A stretch of DNA of 64,000 nucleotides from CAWDCV01 sp963728125 (GTDB lineage: Bacteria; Actinomycetota; Actinomycetes; CAWDCV01): the NCBI GenBank assembly GCA_963728125.1, contig CAVSIZ010000019.1, positions 434,001 to 498,000 of the forward strand, in the 5' to 3' direction. Numbering within the stretch: position 1 is the first letter of the stretch; each line of letters starts with the position of its first letter. The notes beneath the pieces are model-generated. The model was not told the DNA's origin and searched no databases. It saw only the letters and a list, made by a program, of their open reading frames with translations. The position numbers and the translations under genes were made by a program. Shown here piece by piece: positions 25,665 to 32,964 of this stretch.

Positions 25665-26414
25665 ATGGCCGCCCTGCTCGTGCTCGCATGCACGGGGCTG
25701 CTGGCGATCGCCGCGTACGCCGGACCGGTACCGCTCGCACTCGCGATCGCGTTCGTCCAGGTCGTCCTCGTCGTCGGCTGGTTCGCCGTGCTCGACGTGC
25801 CGGGTGGGCGCGGCGGAGCGATCGTGGCGGTGCTGAGCGCACTCGCCGCCGATGCGCTGCTGCTCACCCAGACCTTGCGCGGCGACGAGATCGATCTGCT
25901 GCCCGTAGCCGCGACGCTGGGAATGGCCTTCCTCGCAGCCTTCGTCCACCAGATCGCGCGGCGGGGCGGCCGCCCGGATGTCGTCGCGTCGATTACCGCC
26001 ACGCTGACGATCGCCACCATTGCCGTGCTGGCGTCGCTGCTGCTTCCCGCGGCCGGCGACGACGGGTCGCCTGCTGTTGTCGTGGCCGTGGTTGTGGGGG
26101 CCGCGCTAGTGGCCATGACTGCCGTGCTGCGGCCGCTGTCCTGGATCACCGCCGCCGCAGCGCTGGTCGTTGCCGCCGTGGTCGGAGGCGGCGTGGGCGC
26201 CACCGACAACGCCGTGGGTCTGGGGGCCGGCGTAGCACTGGGTGCCGGGGGCGCCATTCTCGCGCTGCTGGGATCGACGGTGGCGCGATTCGCGACGTAC
26301 GACATCGCGGACAGGCCGGTGGAGCCCGTGTTGCGTCTCGCGGTGCCGGCGCTGCTGCCCGTCGTCATTGCGGCGCCGGTTGCGTACGTCCTGAGTCGAA
26401 TGCTGGTGCTGTGA
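25665..26414 (+). CDS. Multi-pass membrane protein of unknown function (249 aa)
   Basis: About eight hydrophobic segments run through the protein, with short polar loops and a basic stretch (HQIARRGGRPD) near the middle. I do not recognise the family. The ATG at 25665 was chosen because the upstream codons run into the repeat. A possible -10 (CACGAT, 25653-25658) lies 6 nt before the ATG, which would make the mRNA leaderless. The stop overlaps the next start (TGATG), so the two envelope proteins are cotranslated. Confidence 0.7.
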   Translation: MAALLVLACTGLLAIAAYAGPVPLALAIAFVQVVLVVGWFAVLDVPGGRGGAIVAVLSALAADALLLTQTLRGDEIDLLPVAATLGMAFLAAFVHQIARRGGRPDVVASITATLTIATIAVLASLLLPAAGDDGSPAVVVAVVVGAALVAMTAVLRPLSWITAAAALVVAAVVGGGVGATDNAVGLGAGVALGAGGAILALLGSTVARFATYDIADRPVEPVLRLAVPALLPVVIAAPVAYVLSRMLVL

Positions 26415-27082
26415 TGCGTCGGCTCCTGATCGTGCTGCTGGTGCTCGCCGCTCTACTGCTTGCCGTCGACCGAGGCGCCGAGTACCTCGCCGGTCGGGCC
26501 GCCGCCGACCGGCTTGCGGAGCGTCCCGAGGTGGTCGGCCAGCCCGACGTCAACGTCGGCGGCTTCCCCTTCCTCACCCAGGTGCTCGCGCGCGAGTTCG
26601 GCGACGTGGATGTCAGCGTGCCCGCCCTCACGGCGCAGGGCGTGCCGCTGACGGATGTCGACCTCCAGCTGAGCGGTGTGACGCCGGCGAGCGGGTTCAC
26701 CTCCGTTCAGGTCGAATCGGTCGATGGAACGGCGGTGCTCACGTACGCCGATCTGCAGGCGGCGTCACCCGTCCCGGGCATCACCTACGCAGACGGTGGG
26801 AACGGCACGGTCGCGGTCAGCGGGACCCTCGAGGCGCTCGGTCAGCAGTTCGAGGTGACGGGAATCGCGGCGCTCGAAGCGCAGGGCAACACCGTCACCG
26901 TCGTGCCGCAGGAGATCAGCACGGGCAACGACAACCTCGACGCTGCCGCGGAGCGCCTGCTGGCCGGCCGCTTGGTCTTCCAGGCCGGCGGTCTGCCGGC
27001 CAACGTCGGCTTGACCGGGGCCCGCGGCGGTCCCGATGGGATCATCGTCACGGCCGCCGGGAGCAATCTCACGCTGCCCTGA
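26414..27082 (+). CDS. DUF2993 (LmeA-like) exported lipid-binding protein (222 aa)
   Basis: A short basic start and a hydrophobic helix (residues 4-18) serve as signal peptide or anchor. The rest shows the DUF2993 pattern: VGQPDVNVGGFPFLTQVL near residues 41-58, then repeated beta-rich segments and TGARGGPDGIIVTAAG near the end. Mycobacterial LmeA binds phospholipids and supports cell-envelope mannan synthesis; that role is only a family inference here. It forms an operon with the membrane protein upstream. Confidence 0.75.
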   Translation: MRRLLIVLLVLAALLLAVDRGAEYLAGRAAADRLAERPEVVGQPDVNVGGFPFLTQVLAREFGDVDVSVPALTAQGVPLTDVDLQLSGVTPASGFTSVQVESVDGTAVLTYADLQAASPVPGITYADGGNGTVAVSGTLEALGQQFEVTGIAALEAQGNTVTVVPQEISTGNDNLDAAAERLLAGRLVFQAGGLPANVGLTGARGGPDGIIVTAAGSNLTLP

Positions 27083-27115
27083 CCACCATCCCTGTCTCGC
27101 TATCCGGTCACCGGA

Positions 27116-27144
27116 CTGACCACGTTCTGGACGGCACGTACACT
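27116..27144 (+). promoter_or_regulatory. Promoter of the sseA leader transcript
   Basis: A -35-like CTGACC (27116-27121), a 17-bp spacer and a -10 TACACT (27139-27144) end 7 nt before the GTG of the leader peptide. The expected transcription start is therefore at or next to that GTG, giving a leaderless mRNA. Confidence 0.65.
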
Positions 27145-27151
27145 CGACCAC

Positions 27152-27232
27152 GTGCTCCTGACCACAGAGCTCACGAAACGGCGCGCGGTCGACCTGTGTC
27201 GCGTGGCCGCCTGCCTGTGTCGCATGCGCTGA
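27152..27232 (+). CDS. Cysteine-rich leader peptide upstream of sseA (26 aa)
   Basis: A leaderless GTG-initiated reading frame of 26 codons with three cysteines close to its end (DLCRVAACLCRMR). In mycobacteria, leaderless short frames rich in cysteine codons lie ahead of sulfur genes, including cysA2/sseC-type operons, and act as cysteine-responsive attenuators: stalling at Cys codons changes expression downstream. Position, promoter and sequence here match that pattern. It ends 107 nt before sseA. The peptide itself probably has no function after synthesis. Confidence 0.75.
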   Translation: MLLTTELTKRRAVDLCRVAACLCRMR

Positions 27233-27259
27233 CGGCGCCAGCACCCTCGACGTATCCCT

Positions 27260-27282
27260 CGCCGGTTACTCGGCGCCCTTTT
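27260..27282 (+). terminator. Possible attenuator hairpin between leader peptide and sseA
   Basis: A 5-bp stem (27260-27264 with 27271-27275) is followed by GCCCTTTT. It is short, but it lies where an attenuator of the leader-peptide system would be expected, 28 nt after the leader stop and 57 nt before sseA. Confidence 0.3.
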
Positions 27283-27339
27283 CGTGAAGACCGCAGCGTC
27301 TGCCCCAAATCCTTCCCTGTGCAACCCCGAGGAGCATTC

Positions 27340-28200
27340 ATGAGCCGATCCGACGTACTCGTCGACGCCGACTGGGTCGAGGCCCAGCTCGACGACCCGA
27401 ACACCGTCCTGGTCGAGGTCGACGAGGACACCACCGCATACGACAAGGGCCACATCCGCGGTGCCGTGAAGCTGGACTGGAAGCAGGACCTGCAGGACCC
27501 CGTACGCCGCGACTTCATCGGCAAGCAGGCGTTCGAGCAGCTGCTGTCCAGCCGCGGCATCGGCAACGACGACACGATCGTCCTGTACGGCGGCAACAAC
27601 AACTGGTTTGCGGCGTACGCGTACTGGTACTTCAAGCTGTACGGCCACCAGAACGTCAAGCTGCTCGACGGTGGCCGCAAGAAGTGGGAGCTCGACTCCC
27701 GCGAGCTCGTCGACGACGCCGTTGAGCGTCCCGCGACGACCTACACCGCAAGCGACGCCGATCTGACCATCCGCGCGTTCCGTGACGAGGTCGTCGACGC
27801 CATCGGCAGCAAGAACCTCGTCGACGTGCGCTCACCCGATGAGTACGCCGGCCGCCTGCTCGCGCCGGCGCACCTGCCGCAGGAGGCAGCGCAGCGCGGT
27901 GGGCACATCCCGACCGCGAAGAACATCCCGTGGTCCAAGGCCGCGAACGACGACGGCACGTTCCGTCCCGACGACGAGCTCACGACGCTGTACGAGGGCG
28001 CGGGGGTCGACCTCGGAACGAGCACGATCGCGTACTGCCGCATCGGTGAGCGCTCCGCCCACACCTGGTTCGTGCTGCACGAGATCCTCGGTCAGCCCGA
28101 CGTGAAGAACTACGACGGGTCGTGGACGGAGTACGGCTCGCTCGTCGGCGTGCCCGTCGTCCTCGGCGACGAGCCGGGCGACGCTTCGGGTCGCACCTGA
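27340..28200 (+). CDS. sseA: Thiosulfate sulfurtransferase, SseA/CysA type (286 aa)
   Basis: Two rhodanese domains (about residues 1-130 and 145-280). The second carries the active-site loop CRIGERS with Cys233, the residue that takes sulfur from thiosulfate or mercaptopyruvate. The motif GGNNNWFAAYAYWYFKLYG is typical of the actinobacterial CysA-like group. The ATG at 27340 follows GAGGAGC. The gene overlaps sseC by TGATG and is preceded by the cysteine-rich leader, which points to control by cysteine supply. Confidence 0.92.
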   Translation: MSRSDVLVDADWVEAQLDDPNTVLVEVDEDTTAYDKGHIRGAVKLDWKQDLQDPVRRDFIGKQAFEQLLSSRGIGNDDTIVLYGGNNNWFAAYAYWYFKLYGHQNVKLLDGGRKKWELDSRELVDDAVERPATTYTASDADLTIRAFRDEVVDAIGSKNLVDVRSPDEYAGRLLAPAHLPQEAAQRGGHIPTAKNIPWSKAANDDGTFRPDDELTTLYEGAGVDLGTSTIAYCRIGERSAHTWFVLHEILGQPDVKNYDGSWTEYGSLVGVPVVLGDEPGDASGRT

Positions 28201-28502
28201 TGTGCGGCGCACCCGTCGGGGGAGCGTCCACCGCGGGCATCGACCTCGACACCCAGGCCGTGATCCAGGGGGCCGTCGTTCGCGACGGCTCCCCGGTGGC
28301 TGGCGCGTACGTCCGGCTGCTCGACCGCGGTGGCGAGTTCACGGCTGAGGTGCCGACGTCGGCGACCGGCCAGTTCCGATTCTTCGCCGCGCCCGGACGC
28401 TGGACGCTGCGCACGCTGGCGCCACAGACCGTGCCGGTCGACCGTGCAGTCGTTGCACAGCTCGGCGCGGTGTCGGAGGTCGAGGTTGCGCTTCCCGCCT
28501 GA
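28200..28502 (+). CDS. sseC: DUF1416 protein SseC (100 aa)
   Basis: Small DUF1416 protein with conserved start MCGAPVGG (Cys2) and beta-rich body (GAVVRDGSPVAGAYVRLLDR). In mycobacteria SseC always follows cysA/sseA and is thought to work in sulfur transfer, with unknown biochemistry. The ATG overlaps the sseA stop, so the pair is translationally coupled. Confidence 0.9.
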   Translation: MCGAPVGGASTAGIDLDTQAVIQGAVVRDGSPVAGAYVRLLDRGGEFTAEVPTSATGQFRFFAAPGRWTLRTLAPQTVPVDRAVVAQLGAVSEVEVALPA

Positions 28503-28507
28503 GCTCG

Positions 28508-28626
28508 TTACGTCGTGTTAGCGGCGTTCGGAACCAGTTCGCTTTCCGTGGGTAGCCCGACCTCGGCCCAGTCCTGGATGCCTTCGGCGTACTTGCGCAC
28601 GTTCGTGTACCCGAGCCGGCCGGTAT
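28508..28626 (-). pseudogene. 3'-end remnant of a rhodanese-domain gene
   Basis: On the minus strand the last about 38 codons read GYTNVRKYAEGIQDWAE and then a natural tail to TAA at 28508, the usual end of single-domain rhodanese proteins. The active-site part and everything upstream are missing. The fragment begins at the junction with a plus-strand remnant at about 28627. Confidence 0.6.
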
Positions 28627-28751
28627 ACCTGCGCGGCATCGCCGAGCACTTCACCGATCATCTCGACGATCGCCAGCTGCGCGCGGTCCACGATGCGTTG
28701 AGTCGCATCGTGGATGCGCAAGAGAGGTCTGCCGACCCCCTGCCGCGATGA
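28627..28751 (+). pseudogene. 3'-end remnant of a MarR-type regulator gene
   Basis: On the plus strand about 41 codons (EHFTDHLDDRQLRAVHDALS, then a polar tail to a stop) look like the C-terminal dimerisation helix of a MarR-family regulator. The winged helix and start are absent. It abuts the rhodanese remnant in opposite orientation. Together the two fill the 303-nt gap between sseC and the DUF899 gene. Confidence 0.5.
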
Positions 28752-28805
28752 GTTCCGACCGGGTTGCGAGTCTTGTGTGGTGACCGGAGAAGCACGGAGG
28801 ACACC

Positions 28806-29621
28806 ATGACGACCACGCCGGACGACCCGTCGACCTCGCTCCCCGGCCGCCCGCCCGTCGTCGACCTTGCCACCTGGCAAGCTGCCCGTGATCAGCTTCT
28901 GGTCCGCGAGAAGGCGCACACCCACGAGGGCGACGCCCTCGCCGCGGCCCGCCGTCGGCTGCCGATGGTGGAGCTCGACGGGACGGTCGAGGTCGTCGGA
29001 GCTGACGGCCCGGTCCCATTCCTGGATCTGTTCCAGGGTCGCGACGAGCTCGTGGTCTACCACTCCATGTGGTACGACGGCGCGCCGCACCAGGGACAGT
29101 GCGAGGGCTGCACGTTCAACCTCTGGCACATGAGGGACGCCGTCTACCTCAACGCTCGCGGCGTCTCATTCGCCGTCCTGACGTCGGGCTCGTGGGACGA
29201 AGTGGCTTCCTACGTCGAGTTCATGGGCTACACCCAACCCTGGTACTCGGTGCGAGGCGTGGAGGCGCCCCTCTTAACAGAAGAGGGGCACATCATCTGT
29301 TTCCTGCGCGACGGCGACCGCGTGTTCCTCACCTACTCCACGACCGGCCGGGGCTGCGAGTCGGCCGATACGGCCCTGGGCCTGCTCGACATGACGCCCT
29401 ACGGTCGCCGCGAGGCATGGGAGGACAACCCCGAGGGCTGGCCCGAGGCCGCTCAGGCCGGCTCGCCCGTCGGCGGGCACGGCGCCCAAATCTGCTGGTA
29501 CTGGCGCTCGGACGCCGACGGCGTCGCCACCTGGGGCCCGACCAGCCGGCCCACGCCGCAGTGGACCCGTCCCGGAGCGACTCCTGTGGAGACCCTCGGC
29601 CGCCACGGCCACGACCACTAA
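28806..29621 (+). CDS. DUF899 thioredoxin-like protein (271 aa)
   Basis: DUF899 family, a thioredoxin-fold relative. The conserved block YHSMWYDGAPHQGQCEGCTF near residues 93-112 includes a CxxC pair (CEGC), and PWYSVRG and YWRSDADG occur later. Enzymatic role unknown. The ATG at 28806 has GGAGGACACC just upstream. It stands next to the rhodanese/MarR remnants, so it may once have been part of a sulfur or redox island. Confidence 0.82.
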   Translation: MTTTPDDPSTSLPGRPPVVDLATWQAARDQLLVREKAHTHEGDALAAARRRLPMVELDGTVEVVGADGPVPFLDLFQGRDELVVYHSMWYDGAPHQGQCEGCTFNLWHMRDAVYLNARGVSFAVLTSGSWDEVASYVEFMGYTQPWYSVRGVEAPLLTEEGHIICFLRDGDRVFLTYSTTGRGCESADTALGLLDMTPYGRREAWEDNPEGWPEAAQAGSPVGGHGAQICWYWRSDADGVATWGPTSRPTPQWTRPGATPVETLGRHGHDH

Positions 29622-29628
29622 CGCAGTC

Positions 29629-29991
29629 TCAATAGACCAGCGCCTGGGCGTCGTCGGCCATCACCTCGGCGACGAACACCTGAGAGCCGGCAATTCTGAT
29701 CCCGGAGAGAACGTCGTCCTCGCCGATGCTGCGCCGGGCCGCGCATTGCGAGCAGACCGTGACGGTGCCATCGGCGAGTACCGCGGCGAGCAGGTCCGCA
29801 AGCGGCGCCGCCTCCCGCAGGACGAACTCCTCGGCTCGTCCGGGCAGCGCAAACCACGCTGCCTCTCCGGTGAGCCACAGCGACACGTCGACACCACTGG
29901 CCACCGCCACCGACGCAACGGTGAACGCTTGGTTGCAGCGCTCCGGCGCGTCCAGTCCGGCGGTGGCTTTGACAACCAGCGATCGAGGCAT
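29629..29991 (-). CDS. DsrE/F-like small protein (120 aa)
   Basis: A DsrE-fold protein: KATAGLDAPERCNQAF start, then SGVDVSLWLTGEAAWFALPG and the cysteine-bearing TVCSQCAARR near residues 78-87. DsrE relatives carry or sense sulfur; the CxxC here may be the reactive site. It is convergent with the DUF899 gene (7-nt gap) and divergent from the nitrobindin operon. Confidence 0.8.
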   Translation of the reverse strand: MPRSLVVKATAGLDAPERCNQAFTVASVAVASGVDVSLWLTGEAAWFALPGRAEEFVLREAAPLADLLAAVLADGTVTVCSQCAARRSIGEDDVLSGIRIAGSQVFVAEVMADDAQALVY

Positions 29992-29997
29992 GGCCCC

Positions 29998-30003
29998 TAC
30001 ACT
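29998..30003 (+). promoter_or_regulatory. -10 box for a leaderless transcript
   Basis: TACACT lies 6 nt before the GTG at 30010, the same arrangement as at the sseA leader, so the small membrane protein mRNA probably starts at its GTG. Confidence 0.5.
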
Positions 30004-30009
30004 CCCAGG

Positions 30010-30111
30010 GTGGTCGAGCTGCTGTCCGCCGGCGTGCTCATCGTGGTTGCTGCGGTGATCTGCTTCTTCGCCTTCAGCGTCGTCTACAAGCTGTACAAGG
30101 GCGAGCGATGA
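30010..30111 (+). CDS. Single-helix mini membrane protein (33 aa)
   Basis: A 34-codon frame encodes one transmembrane helix (about residues 4-26: LSAGVLIVVAAVICFFAF) and a short basic tail YKLYKGER. No family is recognised. Support for expression: leaderless promoter, ATGA overlap with the nitrobindin gene, and a sensible membrane topology. It may be a translational lead-in for the next genes or a small membrane partner. Confidence 0.6.
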   Translation: MVELLSAGVLIVVAAVICFFAFSVVYKLYKGER

Positions 30112-30608
30112 CTTCCGCCGTCGAGGAGACTCCGCAGCTGCATCCCGACGTCGTTGCGTACTCGTTCCTGCTCGGGACGTGGGCTGGCGTCGGCGTCGGC
30201 GGGTACCCGACGATCGAGGAGTTCCAGTTCGGCCAGGAGGTCTTCTTCACCCACGTCGGCAAGCCCTACCTGGCGTACGAGAGCCGATCTTGGCGGCTCG
30301 ACGCCGACGGCAATCGGGTGGCGCCGGCGGCTCGGGAGAGCGGTTACTGGCGCCCGCAACCGGACGGCACGGTCGAGGTCACCCTCGCCCATCCCACCGG
30401 CATCATCGAGATCTGGCTGGGTGAGCTGTCTGGCACCAAGATCGAAATGCAGACAGACGTCGTCGCGCGAACGACCACCGCCAAGGAAGTCACGGCGGGG
30501 CACCGGCTGTACGGCTTGGTCGATGGCGAGCTCCTCTGGGCGTACGACATGGCCGCTGAGGGCCACCCGCTGCAGCCGCACCTGTCTGCGCGCCTCCGGC
30601 GGGTGTGA
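30108..30608 (+). CDS. Nitrobindin-family heme protein (166 aa)
   Basis: FABP-like ten-strand barrel protein. The signature GTWAGVG is at residues 23-29, and the conserved C-terminal His (HLSARL, about His158) would be the axial heme ligand. Family members bind ferric heme and react with NO or peroxynitrite. The gene overlaps both its upstream mini-protein and the Fur-type regulator downstream, giving a three-gene operon of membrane peptide, heme protein and metal regulator. Confidence 0.87.
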   Translation: MTSAVEETPQLHPDVVAYSFLLGTWAGVGVGGYPTIEEFQFGQEVFFTHVGKPYLAYESRSWRLDADGNRVAPAARESGYWRPQPDGTVEVTLAHPTGIIEIWLGELSGTKIEMQTDVVARTTTAKEVTAGHRLYGLVDGELLWAYDMAAEGHPLQPHLSARLRRV

Positions 30609-31039
30609 CGATGGCCGAGAGCTGGCAGGCGGTGCTGCGCTCGAAGGGCTACCGGCTGACCCCGCAGCGAGAGCTCGTCCTGCAGGCCGTCAAGCACCTG
30701 ACCCATGGCACACCCGATGAGGTGTTGACCGAGGTCCAGCGCACGGCGAGCGGTGTCAACATCTCGACCGTCTACCGCACACTCGAGCTCCTCGAGGAGC
30801 TCGGACTCGTCACACACACTCACCTGGGGCACGGCGCACCCACCTATCACGCCGTCAGCGAAGACGCCGGGCATCTGCACCTGGTCTGCCGCGACTGCGG
30901 TCGTGTGATCGAGACGCCGGTGGAGGTGGCCGACAGCATGGTGGAGGCGTTGTCGCAGCGGTACGGCTTCGAGACCGATGTGACGCACGTGGCCTTGTTC
31001 GGACGCTGCGCCGACTGCCGACACGGTGGCTCCGGCTGA
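30605..31039 (+). CDS. Fur-family metalloregulator (144 aa)
   Basis: Winged helix with recognition region SGVNISTVYRTLELLEELGL, a metal-sensing segment HLHLVCRDCGRV and a second CxxC (CADC) near the C-terminus, so a structural zinc site is present. The exact type (Fur, Zur, PerR-like) cannot be fixed from sequence; the double CxxC and short tail favour the Zur/FurB group. GTG 30605 overlaps the nitrobindin stop; ATG 30611 is an alternative. Confidence 0.87.
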   Translation: MTMAESWQAVLRSKGYRLTPQRELVLQAVKHLTHGTPDEVLTEVQRTASGVNISTVYRTLELLEELGLVTHTHLGHGAPTYHAVSEDAGHLHLVCRDCGRVIETPVEVADSMVEALSQRYGFETDVTHVALFGRCADCRHGGSG

Positions 31040-31041
31040 GC

Positions 31042-31800
31042 TCAGCGCAGCCGCACGGACAGGCAGGTCACGCACCCCTCGAGCTTCTCGAATTCACCGA
31101 TGTCGACGGCCACCACGCGTAGCCCGCGCTCCTCGAACATCGCGCGAGACCGCGGCGCCGACGTCGACATCAGGACAGATACTTCGTCGAGGACCACCAC
31201 GTGTGCGCCCGCGTCCTCCGGTACGGGAAGGAAGCGCGGCCATCCACCTGGGTCGTCCACCAGGGCCTCATACCCGACGATCGTGCCGTCGGGGAGCGCA
31301 GTGACCGCGGACTTCAGGTGCAGCACCCGCTCGACCGCCACCCCGCACACTGTGGCCCCGAACGGCTCGAGCAAGGCGGTCAACTGCTCGAGACCCACGT
31401 GATTCGTCCGACTTCCCAGCCCTACCCACACCCGCCCGTCGTGCGTGAGCACGTCCCCGCCATCGAGCGTGCCCGGCTTCTCGATCCGCGCCATGCGATA
31501 GCCGAGGCCGCGCAGCGTCTCCTCGCTGTCGGCTGTCTCGGGTCTCCGCTTGGCCGCACCGGGCCGCGCAATCACGGCGAGGTCCCCGTACACCACTGCG
31601 GTGTCCTCGACGAAGACGGCGTCCGGGCAATCGTCAGCGGGCGGAACCTCGACGATGTCCCACCCCTCCGCGGCCAGGGCGGCGACGTAGCCGTCCCATT
31701 GCCGCCGCGCGAGGTCGACGTCAACCGGTCGCCGTTCGAGGTGGGTCAGCAGACCGTCAGCCAGATGCGGACTGGGGCGCCGCACGAGGGCACGTGTCAC
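31042..31800 (-). CDS. Dimethylarginine dimethylaminohydrolase-like enzyme (252 aa)
   Basis: Amidinotransferase-fold hydrolase. Motifs PDAVFVEDTAVV, GTLDGGDVL and the C-terminal EGCVTCLSVRL with the catalytic Cys match DDAH, which converts dimethylarginine to citrulline. It begins at GTG 31800, 7 nt after the pcaC stop; the upstream frame is pcaC noise. Being the last gene of the pca operon is unexpected; it may simply be cotranscribed. It is convergent with the Fur gene (2-nt gap). Confidence 0.85.
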   Translation of the reverse strand: MTRALVRRPSPHLADGLLTHLERRPVDVDLARRQWDGYVAALAAEGWDIVEVPPADDCPDAVFVEDTAVVYGDLAVIARPGAAKRRPETADSEETLRGLGYRMARIEKPGTLDGGDVLTHDGRVWVGLGSRTNHVGLEQLTALLEPFGATVCGVAVERVLHLKSAVTALPDGTIVGYEALVDDPGGWPRFLPVPEDAGAHVVVLDEVSVLMSTSAPRSRAMFEERGLRVVAVDIGEFEKLEGCVTCLSVRLR

Positions 31801-31807
31801 GACCGCG

Positions 31808-32191
31808 TCAGCGCTCGAGGACGTCGCGGGCGATCGCGAAGGCTTCGTTGGCTGCGGGCAGGCCTGCATACACCGCTGTGTGCAGCAGCACCTCGCCGAT
31901 CTCCTCCTCGGTGAGGCCGTTGCGCCGCGCCGCTGCCACGTGCATGCCGATCTCGCCACGGCAGTGCAGGGCAGTGAGCACGGCGAGGGTGATAGCGCTT
32001 CGCGTACGACGGTCGAGGCCTGGCCGCGCCCACACGTCGCCCCACGCGTAGCGGGTCAGGAAGTCCTGGAATGGCTCCGTCAGCGGCGTCGTCCCAGCGA
32101 TCGCTCGATCGACATGCTCATCGCCCAGTACCTCGCGCCGGATGCGCATGCCATCGGTATGGCGATCGTCGTCGGCGGGATAACGAGTCAC
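31808..32191 (-). CDS. pcaC: 4-carboxymuconolactone decarboxylase (127 aa)
   Basis: CMD-family decarboxylase that makes beta-ketoadipate enol-lactone. The start RREVLGDEHVDRA and the ALHCRGEIGMHVAAARRNGLT block with the conserved Cys and His are typical. Full single-domain length, not fused to PcaD as in some actinobacteria (PcaL). The GTG at 32191 overlaps the pcaD stop by one base. Confidence 0.93.
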   Translation of the reverse strand: MTRYPADDDRHTDGMRIRREVLGDEHVDRAIAGTTPLTEPFQDFLTRYAWGDVWARPGLDRRTRSAITLAVLTALHCRGEIGMHVAAARRNGLTEEEIGEVLLHTAVYAGLPAANEAFAIARDVLER

Positions 32192-32964
32192 TACGCGTCC
32201 TTCGATAGATGCGAGACGACCAGGTCAGCGAACGTTGCCGGCTGCTCCACCGGCGCCAGGTGCGCGGCGGGGTCGAGGACTGCCAGGCTGGCGTTGGACA
32301 TGCCCGCGACGATGCGTTCGGCGTGCTCGCGCGGGGTGGCAGCGTCCTGCGCTCCAGCGATGACCAGCGTCGGCGCCGTGATGGAGGGCAACCGATCGCG
32401 CAAGTCCATCCGTTCAATGGCTCGGCAGCAGGCGGCGTACCCGTCCGCGGGAGTGTGGACGAGCTGGTCTCGGAGTCCACTCAAGACCTCGGGATGGACG
32501 GCGACGTACGCCGGTGTCAACCAGCGGGCGACGACCGCATCGGCCACCGCGACCGTGCCGCCCTCTCGGACGGCGAAAGCTCGGTCGGCCCACTGCTGCG
32601 GTGGTCCAAGGTGCGGGGAGGTGCAGGCGAGGACCAGCCGGTCGACCCGATCCGGATGGGCCGCCGCGAACGCCATCGCGGTCATCCCGCCGATGCTGAT
32701 CCCGACGATGTGGGCCGCGTCGATGTCCAGCCGGTCGAGCAGGGTGAGCAGGTCGTCGGCGAGGTCGTCGATCTCGTACGGACCTGGCGGTACGGGCGAC
32801 AGGCCGTGGCCGCGCGGGTCGTAGCGGATCACGCGGAAACGCTCAGCGAGGGCTGCGACGATCGGATCCCACATCGCGATGCTGGTGCCGAGACTCGGCG
32901 ACAGCACGACTGGAGGTGCGTCCGGGTCGCCGTCGATGGTCGCGTTCACATCGATAGCGGTCAT
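32191..32964 (-). CDS. pcaD: 3-oxoadipate enol-lactonase (257 aa)
   Basis: Alpha/beta-hydrolase with nucleophile elbow GISIGG, oxyanion loop SPSLGTSIAMWDP and YDPRGHGLSPVPPGPYEIDDL, all usual for PcaD. It hydrolyses the enol-lactone to beta-ketoadipate. ATG at 32964 overlaps the pcaB stop by 4 nt. The order pcaB-pcaD-pcaC with separate genes differs from the fused pcaL of Rhodococcus or Streptomyces. Confidence 0.93.
   Translation of the reverse strand: MTAIDVNATIDGDPDAPPVVLSPSLGTSIAMWDPIVAALAERFRVIRYDPRGHGLSPVPPGPYEIDDLADDLLTLLDRLDIDAAHIVGISIGGMTAMAFAAAHPDRVDRLVLACTSPHLGPPQQWADRAFAVREGGTVAVADAVVARWLTPAYVAVHPEVLSGLRDQLVHTPADGYAACCRAIERMDLRDRLPSITAPTLVIAGAQDAATPREHAERIVAGMSNASLAVLDPAAHLAPVEQPATFADLVVSHLSKDA

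Noticed and set aside
24240..26370. CRISPR array suspected from the recurring CGGATG/CATCCG blocks.
   Set aside because: Only two copies occur near each other, over 1 kb apart with a gene between; no regular spacers and no cas genes.
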